A stretch of 40,018 nt of DNA from Methanomassiliicoccaceae archaeon (GTDB lineage Archaea; Thermoplasmatota; Thermoplasmata; Methanomassiliicoccales; Methanomethylophilaceae): contig WRKC01000102.1 in assembly GCA_009778275.1 (NCBI GenBank), forward strand, positions 1-40,018, written 5' to 3'. This document shows positions 1 to 8,340 of the stretch, one piece after another; the stretch's first letter is position 1; each line of letters starts with the position of its first letter. Under the pieces are notes generated by a model. It saw only the letters and a program-made list of their open reading frames with translations. It was not told where the DNA came from and ran no database searches. The position numbers and the translations under genes were made by a program.

Positions 1-717
1 CTGGTCTTCCCGCATCATGAGAATGAGATAATACAAACGGAAGCCGTCACTCACGATATCCTTGCCAACTATTGGATGCACAACGGAATGCTTCAGGTAA
101 AGGACGAGAAGATGTCCAAATCGCTGAAGAATTTCTTCAGGGTGCGTGATGTCATGGAGAAGTTCGACGGCAGCACCGTACGGTTCTATTTCCTTAACAC
201 CCACTACAGTTCCCCTCTCGCTTACGGGGAGGACATGCTCATCGAGGCGCGTGCCGCTTTGAAAAGGCTCAGGAACAATTACGCCGAACTTTCGGACTAT
301 TCCAAGAACGGCCCCGAGGGGGATGACGACTGCTGCGATATACTTGACAGTACGAGATCCAGATTCTTCGCGGCGATGGATGATGACCTCAACACGAGCG
401 CCGCGATAGAGGAGCTGTTCCATCTGGCACATTCCACGAACAGATCGATGTCCGACCGTTCGCTGTCAAAGGGGGCGGCGGGAAAGATACTTAAACTTAT
501 GGACGAGTTCAATACGATACTCGGAATACTTCCGGGAGAGGATGACATGAAGGACGACGGAACTACGGAAGCCGTGATGGAAGTTCTTATCGAACTCCGC
601 AAAGAGCTCAGAGCAAGGAAGCAGTACGATCTCGCCGACATGATAAGGAACAGGTTGACGGAAGCGGGGATCACCTTGGAGGACTCTGCGGACGGTATGA
701 AATGGAAGAAGATCTGA
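1..717 (+). CDS. cysS: Cysteinyl-tRNA synthetase, C-terminal part (5' end outside window)
   Basis: Class I aminoacyl-tRNA synthetase that charges tRNA-Cys with cysteine. The frame is open from base 1, so the start lies upstream. The first residues, LVFPHHENEI, are the conserved FPHHENE segment of CysRS. KMSKS follows at about residue 37 and is the ATP-binding signature loop of class I enzymes. The rest is the helical tRNA-binding region expected of this family. The 3' end (stop TGA) overlaps the next gene by 16 bp, which suggests co-transcription. Identity is secure; only the N-terminal catalytic half is missing because of the window edge. Confidence 0.96.
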   Translation: MVFPHHENEIIQTEAVTHDILANYWMHNGMLQVKDEKMSKSLKNFFRVRDVMEKFDGSTVRFYFLNTHYSSPLAYGEDMLIEARAALKRLRNNYAELSDYSKNGPEGDDDCCDILDSTRSRFFAAMDDDLNTSAAIEELFHLAHSTNRSMSDRSLSKGAAGKILKLMDEFNTILGILPGEDDMKDDGTTEAVMEVLIELRKELRARKQYDLADMIRNRLTEAGITLEDSADGMKWKKI

Positions 718-1733
718 ACGTAAGAAAGAAGGCGGAACTCATTTTGGGGGGAGGCGTCAGGCTTCCGAAGGATTTTGTCTTCCCGCACAGGGTCTCAACG
801 TCGACCGCCGGGCCGGGCGCCGGTTCCGCGTCCGCCGTCTTCTCTTTCGGTGGGCACAGAGTGAAGAAGGGCATCTCCTATGGATCCGGAGAGTTCGAGC
901 TTGCGGAGAACGGCGGCTTGCTGTCCATGAGAAGGAATGGAGAACCTTTCCTTGAAGATGTAAGGATAGAGCCGGTTGTGTTCCATTGCCCCGAGCAGGC
1001 ATTCTTCAATCTTGATAAGAAGTGTATCTATAACTGCGCATTCTGCGTCTCTCCCATGCTGAGCGGGGACCTTGACAAAGGTCTCTCCGATGAGGACATA
1101 GTAAGAATGACCAAAGATGCGGTGAATGGTCAGAAAGTTGTGTCGGTCTCCCTCACCAGCGGTGTCTTCGGCAGCGTTGATGAGACCGTCGAGAGGTTCG
1201 TATCGTGCGTCTCAAAGCTCAGAAAGGAGTTTCCCGCGCTTCCGATAGGCGTTGAACCGTATGTCTCGAAGAGAGAACACGTGAATGCGCTGAAAGATGC
1301 CGGCGCAACGGAGATCAAACTCAACATCCAGTCGCCCAGCGAAACTATTTTCAAAAATGTCTGTCCGGAACTCGACCGCGATAATATCATCGATATGCTG
1401 CAGTACTCCATCGGCGTGTTCGGCAGAGGGAAAGTGACATCCAATGTGATCTTCGGCATGGGGGAGACCGACGAGGAGATCAAAAAGATGACGGAATTCC
1501 TTTGCTCGAAGGGCATAATACCGACATTCAGGGCATTGCACAGGAATCCGATGAACTCCGGCCCCCTGATGACGGCGATCGGCAGACAGCCGCCCGCGGA
1601 TGCGGACAGAGTGATCAAGCTTGCCTATATGCAGAAAGAGAAACTTTCTGCATACGGCCTCGATACGAGAAGCTGCCGCACCATGTGCCTGGAATGCGCC
1701 TGCTGCGACCTTGTGCCGTTCAGAGACCTTTGA
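702..1733 (+). CDS. Radical SAM protein of unassigned function
   Basis: 343-residue protein with the radical SAM iron-sulfur motif CIYNCAFC (CX3CX2C) at about residues 109-116, after an N-terminal domain of roughly 100 residues. A second cysteine cluster near the C-terminus (CRTMCLECACC, about residues 325-336) could bind an auxiliary Fe-S cluster. Radical SAM enzymes cleave S-adenosylmethionine to a 5'-deoxyadenosyl radical; the substrate cannot be read from the sequence. It resembles biotin-synthase-like radical SAM proteins found in methanogens, but I cannot assign a named family. The start overlaps the cysS 3' end by 16 bp, so the two are probably translated from one message. It ends 20 bp from the convergent ttuA. 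Confidence 0.85.
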   Translation: MEEDLNVRKKAELILGGGVRLPKDFVFPHRVSTSTAGPGAGSASAVFSFGGHRVKKGISYGSGEFELAENGGLLSMRRNGEPFLEDVRIEPVVFHCPEQAFFNLDKKCIYNCAFCVSPMLSGDLDKGLSDEDIVRMTKDAVNGQKVVSVSLTSGVFGSVDETVERFVSCVSKLRKEFPALPIGVEPYVSKREHVNALKDAGATEIKLNIQSPSETIFKNVCPELDRDNIIDMLQYSIGVFGRGKVTSNVIFGMGETDEEIKKMTEFLCSKGIIPTFRALHRNPMNSGPLMTAIGRQPPADADRVIKLAYMQKEKLSAYGLDTRSCRTMCLECACCDLVPFRDL

Positions 1734-1753
1734 TCGATAATATGGCGACCGCT

Positions 1754-2674
1754 TTATCCGCGTTCCATCCTTTTCTCAAGGACCGATCTCAGTTCGCAGG
1801 CCTTGCACCTGTCCCCCAGGGTCGGTTCGCCGCAGGAACACGCGTGCATACCGGCGGGCGGGATATGTTCCGCAAGCATGGGCTTCAGCGCATCGTATGA
1901 CGCCAGGATGCTGAACTTCGAACCCGGCGACCTGTCCTCCAGCCGGTCCACCAGATCCCTGTACTGGTTCCTCAGCGCTTCGGCGTAATAGGGGCATTCC
2001 CCGTCCCAGAAAGGTATCCCGGAGACCATCGCGTAGAGGAGCGATTCCTTTTCGGGTATCTGTCTCAGCGGATGGAATCTGGGTATGAGGCCGGGCTGTA
2101 CCTTTGTGTGGGGGCCGAGCCTTGCCAGCCTCTCGACGTCGCCCCTTACGAAATTCATCATTATCGACTGCGCCATATCATCCAGGTTATGGCCGGTGGC
2201 AAGGTATCTTGCCCCCAGGGCGCGGGCTTGGTCGTTCATCAGTTTTCTTCTGAATACGCCGCAATAGGTGCAGGGGCTGTTCTCTTCCGAGAAAGAAGCT
2301 GCCTTGTCCATCTCCATCCCCATCTCGGAGAAAGACCTCACATAAGACGGGATGCCGCGCTCCCTGCAGAACTCCCTCACGATATCCAGACTCGGGGGCC
2401 TGTATCCTTCGATCCCTTCGTCAATCGATATCGCGCAGAGAGAAACGTCTTTCCTCTCACCGAACACCGTATCGAGGATATGAAGCGTTACCATGCTGTC
2501 CTTCCCTCCCGACACCGCCACGGCGATCGTATCTCCGGAACGGACGTCGATCTGTTTGCGTATCTCCCTCTTCACCCTTTTCTCCACATATGAGATGAAA
2601 TGTTCGCCGCAAAGATGCGCTCCGTTGTATCTTATCAAAGTGACGGCCTCGCTGGAACAGTGATCGCATCTCAT
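1754..2674 (-). CDS. ttuA: tRNA 2-thiolation protein, TtuA/Ncs6 family
   Basis: 306-residue PP-loop ATPase of the TtuA/Ncs6/CTU1 family, which adenylates and thiolates uridine in tRNA using sulfur from a ubiquitin-like carrier. Visible hallmarks are an N-terminal zinc finger (CDHC near residue 3, paired with CGEH near residue 22), the PP-loop SGGKDS at about residue 55, a central CTYCG cysteine pair that ligates an Fe-S cluster in characterised members, the GHNLDD motif, and a C-terminal zinc finger (CSCGEP ... CKAC). The ATG lies 4 bp after the cdc6 stop with no clear ribosome site, so translational coupling to cdc6 is likely. It is the last gene of the nif3-cdc6-ttuA run. Confidence 0.93.
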   Translation of the reverse strand: MRCDHCSSEAVTLIRYNGAHLCGEHFISYVEKRVKREIRKQIDVRSGDTIAVAVSGGKDSMVTLHILDTVFGERKDVSLCAISIDEGIEGYRPPSLDIVREFCRERGIPSYVRSFSEMGMEMDKAASFSEENSPCTYCGVFRRKLMNDQARALGARYLATGHNLDDMAQSIMMNFVRGDVERLARLGPHTKVQPGLIPRFHPLRQIPEKESLLYAMVSGIPFWDGECPYYAEALRNQYRDLVDRLEDRSPGSKFSILASYDALKPMLAEHIPPAGMHACSCGEPTLGDRCKACELRSVLEKRMERG

Positions 2675-2678
2675 GATA

Positions 2679-3866
2679 TCAGAACTCGAATTCGTTATTG
2701 GATGTCGGAGAATCCAGCATATACTCCAATTTCTTGGCCAGCTCTTTCGGGGGGATGTCCGGTATCGAGATGTATGTCACCCTGCCCCCTTCGGTCTCGT
2801 TCCTGACGACCGTGTCCAAAAGATTCATCTTTTCCATGTCCTGAACATACGTCCAGAACTGAGTGTGCTTCCTTGCCGGCTGTCCGTACTCTTCGCATAC
2901 CACTTCATACGTCTTCTCGGCGCGCGTGATGCTTACGTACGGCTCGCCCTTAATGGCGCGGGCTATGGCCAGCAGCGCGAGTTTCCTCTTCGGGTCAAGG
3001 CTTAAGAGTTTGTTCTCCGAAACGTTACTGTAGATCATCGCGTTCGCCGACCTCACATCGTCGGCCCTCAGCCTGCCTTCGGCCCTTTCCTCGGCGATGG
3101 ATGCCGCCTTTTCGAGCATCTCGATCACCAGGCGAGCGTCTCCATATCCTTTTCCTATGTCGGCGAGAAGTTCTGCGACGTCGCCGTCCATTACACCCGG
3201 CACGAGGGCCTCTTCCGCCCTCGCTTTTACAATGTCCTCCAGCTCGTCCTTTGAGTATTTATCGAACCTTATGGTATTGGCCCTTTTGAAACTCGACATC
3301 GATGCTTTGTCGAGCATCTCCGATACTTGATGCTGCGATATCATTATCACGGAAACTGAAGAGTTCCCGCGCATATCTCCGGTGAAACGTGATATTTGAT
3401 AGATGAGGTCCATATTGCTGCTCTTCAGCAGCATGTCCACCTCGTCCAAGACTATGACGAACGGCCTGGACCCCGTCTCGATGTGCTTTTTCAGGGCCCT
3501 CATCATCTCGTCGGCGGAGAACCCCCTGTCCGGGAACCCTTGATCGAAATATCTCAGCAGATTGATGATCACTCCGTGCTCTGTGTTCCTCATCCTGCAG
3601 TTGATGAACACATAGCTCATCTGCTTGCCGTTGGCCCCGCAATACTTCAGCATGTCTTCGCAGAACCTTTTCGCGGTTGCCGTTTTGCCTGTTCCCACAC
3701 TTCCCGTCAGGAAGGCCGAGCATGGAAGACCGTCGGCGACCATCGGTCTGAACAGCGTTTCCAGAAGGCGCATCTGCTCCTCTCTGTGGACCAATTTTTC
3801 GGGTACGTACTCAAAGGACAGCTTCTTCCCGTCCCTGATTATCGTGGAGGACCTTTCGAACATCAT
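2679..3866 (-). CDS. cdc6: Orc1/Cdc6 replication initiator
   Basis: AAA+ replication initiator that binds origin DNA and loads MCM helicase. I start it at the ATG at 3866 (395 aa), not the longer frame, because this ATG overlaps the upstream stop as TGATG and the extra 24 residues are antisense-like to the neighbour's end. Walker A (GSVGTGKT) is at about residue 54 and Walker B (VIVLDEVD) at about residue 132. The C-terminal part looks like the winged-helix domain of archaeal Cdc6. Archaeal cdc6 genes often lie next to an origin; see the AT-rich region at 4968-5062. Confidence 0.94.
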   Translation of the reverse strand: MMFERSSTIIRDGKKLSFEYVPEKLVHREEQMRLLETLFRPMVADGLPCSAFLTGSVGTGKTATAKRFCEDMLKYCGANGKQMSYVFINCRMRNTEHGVIINLLRYFDQGFPDRGFSADEMMRALKKHIETGSRPFVIVLDEVDMLLKSSNMDLIYQISRFTGDMRGNSSVSVIMISQHQVSEMLDKASMSSFKRANTIRFDKYSKDELEDIVKARAEEALVPGVMDGDVAELLADIGKGYGDARLVIEMLEKAASIAEERAEGRLRADDVRSANAMIYSNVSENKLLSLDPKRKLALLAIARAIKGEPYVSITRAEKTYEVVCEEYGQPARKHTQFWTYVQDMEKMNLLDTVVRNETEGGRVTYISIPDIPPKELAKKLEYMLDSPTSNNEFEF

Positions 3867-4828
3867 CAATTCCTGCTGAATCTCATGAACCCGGAGCAGC
3901 CGAACACATCGATGCCTGCCTTTTCCCACACATCGCATATCCTGTTGATGCCTAGGGAGTCAGACGCCATGTGGCCGGAGATGATCATGTTGATGTTATG
4001 TCTCTTCGCTTCTTCCAGGTGACTTTCCGGGAAGTGCATTCCGACCACCGTCCCCACTCCGGCATCCGCAAGTTTCTCGTATATCTCTTTGGGGCCGGAT
4101 GTCCCGCCGGTCATCTTCGCGATTATCTTCCCGCAGCGGTTCTTCCTGCCTCCGGCCATTATCTTGGGAGGATCGTTGTACTTGGACGCCTGTTTGAACT
4201 CGGGCTCTTTCATCAATATATCGATTATATCCTCCAGATACTTCGGCCCGCTGTCCTCGATCAGCTTCTCCAGGTAAAGCTGCACCATGTTGTCAGCCGG
4301 AGAGTGTATGTTGAACATCAGCATCCCCATCAGCCTCGCTGCGTCCACGGGCTGGTTGTAATTCGAGCCCATGACGTTCCTTGACACCTCGTCCATCCTT
4401 GTTCTCATGAGCCCCTCGGTGATATTGATCGGTATCCCCACATCGTGGAACATATCGGTCTGCATCCACATCACCTCTGGGAAGGGCGTCTTCGACACTC
4501 CGACCGGATGATGTGCGACCACGGCCGAGACCTTCTGTCCCTTTTCCTTAAGGCGGTCCGCCAGCATGATCTCTCCCGTGCCGATGTCGATCCCCCACAT
4601 GAATCTCTCCGCCTCAGTCTCTTTGGCAAGGTCCTCTCCCCATGAGAACCTTGAGTCCGCATACGGGTTCCACAGCTTTTCCTTATCGAAATATTCCTTC
4701 TTCTCATCGGAAAGCATATCGTACTCTTCCTTGGCGTTTTTGAGAACGAGATCGACCTCCTCTCTCGGTCTGGGGTCGTTTTTGATGCCTGTCTCTATCG
4801 CAAGTCTGTAGGCGTCGTATATCTTCAT
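3866..4828 (-). CDS. NIF3-like (DUF34) dinuclear-metal protein
   Basis: 320-residue member of the NIF3/DUF34 family, usually annotated as a dinuclear metal-centre hexameric protein; the reaction is not settled. Supporting motifs are AHHPVG in the middle, an expected metal-binding histidine pair, and SGHMASDSLG near the C-terminus. The longer frame starts 36 codons upstream, but the ATG at 4828 (MKIYDAY) fits better. A TATA-like stretch, TTATAATTA on the plus strand at 4851-4859, is about 27 bp upstream, the spacing of a leaderless archaeal transcript. The gene heads a minus-strand operon with cdc6 (stop/start overlap) and ttuA. Confidence 0.85.
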   Translation of the reverse strand: MKIYDAYRLAIETGIKNDPRPREEVDLVLKNAKEEYDMLSDEKKEYFDKEKLWNPYADSRFSWGEDLAKETEAERFMWGIDIGTGEIMLADRLKEKGQKVSAVVAHHPVGVSKTPFPEVMWMQTDMFHDVGIPINITEGLMRTRMDEVSRNVMGSNYNQPVDAARLMGMLMFNIHSPADNMVQLYLEKLIEDSGPKYLEDIIDILMKEPEFKQASKYNDPPKIMAGGRKNRCGKIIAKMTGGTSGPKEIYEKLADAGVGTVVGMHFPESHLEEAKRHNINMIISGHMASDSLGINRICDVWEKAGIDVFGCSGFMRFSRN

Positions 4829-5062
4829 ATGTTTCTCAGGTAGGGCGTGGGTTATAATTAATGTTGTCAAGAAGAGATCGAATTGTTTTGACGTTAGATC
4901 TCGTATGCGCCGCTTATGATATTGCAAGAGGAACATTATTAGGAAAGGTCTGCTGGGGCCAAAGGCTTTCGACCCCTCCCCCTCGTTCTCTAATATTGCT
5001 ACATTTACTGCATATTTATTGTGAAATAATATGCAATAAAATGAATTTAGAGGGTCGAAGGG
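4829..5062. other. AT-rich intergenic region with nested inverted repeats; candidate replication origin
   Basis: The gap between the nif3-cdc6-ttuA operon and the 3' end of paaK. It contains TTCGACCCCTC at 4968-4978 and the inverted copy GAGGGTCGAA at 5050-5059. These flank about 60 bp of very AT-rich DNA (4991-5049), in which GCATATTTATT (5010-5020) and AATAATATGC (5025-5034) form an imperfect palindrome. G-string-containing inverted elements around an AT-rich core upstream of a cdc6 operon fit an archaeal origin layout. The hairpins could equally be the paaK transcript terminator. No gene is visible. Confidence 0.35.
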
Positions 5063-6298
5063 TCAGTGCCTGTTATCGAAGATGCGGTTGGTCTTCTTCT
5101 CGCTTCTCGGAAGGTCCCCCACATTGACCGCTTTGGGAACGGTCGTGATGCCGATCGCTTCCTTAAGCCGCTTCAATACTTCTTTCTCAAGTGCGGGCCT
5201 TCTGTCATCCTGAAGCTTTGTCTCGAAGAACACGGTCACCATGTCCTTCCCTTCCGAATGGTCGATCATGACCTGGTACTCGCTTTCCACGCCTTCCGTT
5301 GCGCTCAGGGTGCTGTCGAACTGCGCGGGAAAGATGATCGTTCCCTTTACTTTGACCATATCGTCCGTCCTTCCCGTTATTATGCCTATCCTGGGGTAAC
5401 ATGACCCGCAGGGGCAGTCGCCGGGTATTATCCTTGTAAGGTCGCGGGTCCTGTATCTTATGAGCGGCGCACCCTCCTTCTGGAGCGTGGTTATCACCAG
5501 CTCCCCCACCTGGCCGTCCGGGAGCACTTTCCCCGTCTTCGGGTCTATCACTTCGAAGTAGAGATAATCATCCCACATGTGTATCCCGTTCTCGTAGCTG
5601 CAGCTTATGCCGATGCCGGGCCCGTAGATCTCCGTCAGTCCGTATATGTCGTACAGCTCGACACCAAGGTCGTTCGCTATCCTCTCCCTCATCCTGTCTC
5701 CCCACCGCTCGGAACCGATTATCCCCTTCCTCAGGCTTATCTTGCTGCCGATACCGCGCTTCTTGATCTCTTCGGATAACAGAAGAGCGTATGAGGATGT
5801 GGCGCACAGGACGGTGCTGTGGAGGTCCGTCATCATCTTGATCTGTTTCTCCGTGTTCCCGGGCCCCATGGGTATCACCATCGCGCCGAGCTTCTCCGCG
5901 CCGTACTGGAACCCGATGCCCGCCGTCCACAACCCGTATCCAGGGGTCACATGCACAACATCCTCCGCGGTCAGACCGGCCATCCTGTAGCAGCGCTCGA
6001 ACATTGTTCCCCAGTCCTCGACATCCTTTTTCGTATACGGTATTATGACCGGGACGCCTGTTGTTCCGGACGATGAGTGTATCCTCACTATGTCCTTTTC
6101 CGGGACCGCTTTGATGCCGAGCGGATATGCGTCGCGGAGGTCTTCCTTCTCCGTGAACGGGAGCTTTTCAAAGTCCTCCTGCGTCCTTATTTTTGAAGTG
6201 TCCACATCCTTGAATATCCTCTCGTAAAGCGGACTCTTCTCTTTTATTGTGGAAAGGGTCCCGATTATCCTCTCCTTCTGATAATCGTTCATTTTCAT
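5063..6298 (-). CDS. paaK: Phenylacetate-CoA ligase family (adenylate-forming) enzyme
   Basis: 411-residue adenylate-forming enzyme that activates an aryl acid, typically phenylacetate, with ATP and CoA. The family signatures SSSGTTGVP (P-loop-like, about residue 75) and GLTEIYGPG (about residue 220) are clear, and the length is near the usual 430. In methanogens such enzymes often act with indolepyruvate oxidoreductase in aromatic amino-acid metabolism, so the substrate could be phenylacetate or indoleacetate. The start is well defined: AAGGAGGTG lies 5 nt upstream of the ATG, which overlaps the transporter stop as ATGA. It is co-transcribed with the MFS gene, suggesting the transporter moves the acid. 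Confidence 0.9.
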   Translation of the reverse strand: MKMNDYQKERIIGTLSTIKEKSPLYERIFKDVDTSKIRTQEDFEKLPFTEKEDLRDAYPLGIKAVPEKDIVRIHSSSGTTGVPVIIPYTKKDVEDWGTMFERCYRMAGLTAEDVVHVTPGYGLWTAGIGFQYGAEKLGAMVIPMGPGNTEKQIKMMTDLHSTVLCATSSYALLLSEEIKKRGIGSKISLRKGIIGSERWGDRMRERIANDLGVELYDIYGLTEIYGPGIGISCSYENGIHMWDDYLYFEVIDPKTGKVLPDGQVGELVITTLQKEGAPLIRYRTRDLTRIIPGDCPCGSCYPRIGIITGRTDDMVKVKGTIIFPAQFDSTLSATEGVESEYQVMIDHSEGKDMVTVFFETKLQDDRRPALEKEVLKRLKEAIGITTVPKAVNVGDLPRSEKKTNRIFDNRH

Positions 6299-7509
6299 TG
6301 CGGCACCTCCTTTTGTGTCTTCACTTCAGAGTATCTTCTCAGCAACAATATGCATATCAGCGATGCTACGCAGGTGACCGCGCATATCGTGAAGATCGCC
6401 GTTAGGGATATCCTTGTCGACAATAACGGGAATATCAGCGCCGACGCACCGAACCCCAGCATCACCAGGCCGTAGTTGCTTCCCATGTTCTTCGTACCGA
6501 AATGGTCGGACGTGACCGTGGCGTATATCCCGGCGGCGCCCCCGAAAGCGAAAGCGATCAGTGCCAGACACACTATGTACAGAAGATCCTCGGCGAATAT
6601 CACAAGCACGACGCCGATCAGGGTGAGCCCTATTATCAGCAACAGCGCCGACATCCTTCCGATGTTGTCGGACATCCAGGTGATCAGTATCCTCCCGCAT
6701 GCGCTGCATACGCCCGTGATCATCACGGCCATTACCGCCATTTCGTTCGATAGCCCCCTTTCCATCCCGAGGCTCTTGAACTGAGGGTTGAGAACAAAAT
6801 ATGCAGACAGGATGAAGAACAAGGAGAAAGTGATCAGATAGAACGACCTGGTCCTCAGCATCTCCCTCGGCGAGAACTGTTTCTGGTCTGAGGCGGGGGA
6901 TGCCTTTGGTATCACATAACCGTCCGGCGGGTTGCCTATGAGGATCGAGGCCGAAACACAGATGATGAGGAACGCAACGCCGAACACCACGAATGTTGAG
7001 GGTACGCCTATATTCGAAAGGAGGAACTCCGCGAGCGGCGCGAACAGCACTAGTGAGAGGCCGAACGCCCCCACCATCAGGCCTGTTGCGAACCCTTTCC
7101 TGTCAAAGAACCATTTCTGTATCGGGGATACGGTGCATGTGTAAACGACACCGACACCGAACCCTCCGACTATTCCGTATGTAAGATAGATCAGGTACGG
7201 GCTGCCCGACGTCACTATCGATGACGCAAGGATACCCAGCGACATTATCAGGCTTCCGGCGAGACACACCTTTCTCGGTCCTACCCTATCCATCAGGCGT
7301 CCGCCGACGAATATCCCCGCCACGAACGCTGCCAACATGAACGATGATGTCAATCCGGCCGATCCGGTGTCCCACTCGAGATACTCCGCGACCGGACCTT
7401 TGTACACGCTCCACATGTAGATCGTTCCGGCGCAGAACTGTATCACTATACCGGCGATCAACACAACATATCTTTTTCTATCGATTCTTGTTTGGCAACT
7501 GCTGTCCAT
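6295..7509 (-). CDS. MFS transporter, oxalate/formate antiporter-like (OFA) family
   Basis: Twelve-helix major facilitator protein of about 404 residues. The N-terminal CAGTIYMWSVYKGP segment and the loop GRLMDRVGPRK are typical of the OFA branch. The second half repeats the pattern with WMSDNIGR. Such carriers exchange small organic anions, and the overlap with paaK (ATGA) suggests an aryl or other carboxylate. I prefer the ATG at 7509 over the one at 7530, because an AT-rich TATA candidate (TTAATATATC, minus strand, 7540-7549) is too close to the longer start. A palindromic operator candidate sits directly upstream. Confidence 0.85.
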   Translation of the reverse strand: MDSSCQTRIDRKRYVVLIAGIVIQFCAGTIYMWSVYKGPVAEYLEWDTGSAGLTSSFMLAAFVAGIFVGGRLMDRVGPRKVCLAGSLIMSLGILASSIVTSGSPYLIYLTYGIVGGFGVGVVYTCTVSPIQKWFFDRKGFATGLMVGAFGLSLVLFAPLAEFLLSNIGVPSTFVVFGVAFLIICVSASILIGNPPDGYVIPKASPASDQKQFSPREMLRTRSFYLITFSLFFILSAYFVLNPQFKSLGMERGLSNEMAVMAVMITGVCSACGRILITWMSDNIGRMSALLLIIGLTLIGVVLVIFAEDLLYIVCLALIAFAFGGAAGIYATVTSDHFGTKNMGSNYGLVMLGFGASALIFPLLSTRISLTAIFTICAVTCVASLICILLLRRYSEVKTQKEVPQ

Positions 7510-7551
7510 ATGATTTCCAAACACATGCATGAAGAAATGATATATTAATTT

Positions 7552-7579
7552 ATGTACAATGATGTATTGTATTGTACAT
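7552..7579. promoter_or_regulatory. Palindromic operator candidate upstream of the MFS/paaK operon
   Basis: ATGTACAAT (7552-7560) and its exact reverse complement ATTGTACAT (7571-7579) are separated by 10 bp. The site lies immediately upstream of and partly over the AT-rich promoter of the minus-strand transporter gene. A 9-bp perfect dyad in this position is typical of a dimeric repressor or activator site. The cognate regulator is not identifiable; the neighbouring VOC gene has no DNA-binding domain that I recognise. Confidence 0.6.
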
Positions 7580-7600
7580 TAATGTAGAGAAAGGATTATA

Positions 7601-7632
7601 AAAAGGCGCTCCGGCATCCGAAAACGCCTTTT
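7601..7632 (+). other. Perfect inverted repeat (hairpin) of unknown role
   Basis: AAAAGGCG (7601-7608) and CGCCTTTT (7625-7632) form an 8-bp stem with a 16-nt loop in the gap between divergent genes. The T run lies inside the stem, so it resembles an intrinsic terminator only weakly. It could also be a regulator site or a structured leader. No plus-strand gene precedes it, so there is no obvious transcript to terminate. Confidence 0.35.
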
Positions 7633-7785
7633 CAGTGAAGAATGGGATGAATCTTTTCAAGGAGAACAGTCTCGCAAAGGAACTGAGTATCGGCATTCTT
7701 AACGGCAAAAAATTGTTTTGAAAAAGGTTCCTCCGGAAACGGATATATAGGATCGGCGCATCGAAAAAGCAGCGGAGAGAACAAA

Positions 7786-8259
7786 ATGAGATACTTTGGC
7801 ACAATGATAGCGGTTAACGATATTGCGACATCGAGAAAGTTCTACGAGGACCTTTTCGGATTGGAGGTCTTTCAGGATTACGGCATTAACGTCTCCTTCA
7901 GCTGCGGGGTGTCCATCCAGCAGGATTATGATCGTATCGCCAACTTCCCGAAAGAAAAGATACTAAAAGAACCGAACAACATGGAGCTCTATTTCGAAGA
8001 GATCGATTTCGACGGTTTTCTGAGAACACTCAAAGAACGCTCCGACATAAGATACCTGCATGATGTGCTTGAGCAGGGCTGGGGACAGCGCACTGTACGT
8101 TTTTACGATCCTGACGGGCACATCATCGAGGTCGGCGAAGATATTAAGGCCGTGATAAGAAGGTTCCTGGACTCGGGAATGTCGAAGGAAGAGACATCAA
8201 AGAGGATGGGAATGTCCGTGAACGACCTGGAGATGCTTCTGGCGGCCGGGTCCCCCTAA
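7786..8259 (+). CDS. VOC (glyoxalase/bleomycin-resistance fold) family protein
   Basis: 157 residues. The first 120 match a vicinal-oxygen-chelate module: VNDIATSRKFYEDLFGLEV near the N-terminus and FYDPDGHIIEVGE near residue 110, with E/H residues at expected metal positions. The C-terminal 35 residues (MSKEETSKRMGMS region) look like a short helix-turn-helix-like extension often appended in archaeal and clostridial members. Substrate unknown. A TATA box (GGATATATAG, about 7740-7750) and GGAG before ATG support the start. It stands alone between the divergent transporter operon and rfcS. Confidence 0.85.
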   Translation: MRYFGTMIAVNDIATSRKFYEDLFGLEVFQDYGINVSFSCGVSIQQDYDRIANFPKEKILKEPNNMELYFEEIDFDGFLRTLKERSDIRYLHDVLEQGWGQRTVRFYDPDGHIIEVGEDIKAVIRRFLDSGMSKEETSKRMGMSVNDLEMLLAAGSP

Positions 8260-8340
8260 AAATGAAAGACCGTAATAAGAAACGGGTTTGATAACAGAAA
8301 ATGTTTATCTGTTACATATGCCATAGAGAAACGTTTCCCC

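Noticed and set aside
7647..7721. A 24-codon frame (MNLFKENSLAKEL ...) upstream of the VOC gene
   Set aside because: Reads like protein but has no clear ribosome site or conserved context; a chance frame cannot be excluded at this length.
8292..8314. TAACAG/CTGTTA dyad upstream of rfcS
   Set aside because: Only 6 bp arms in AT-rich DNA with part in the TATA region; likely by chance.
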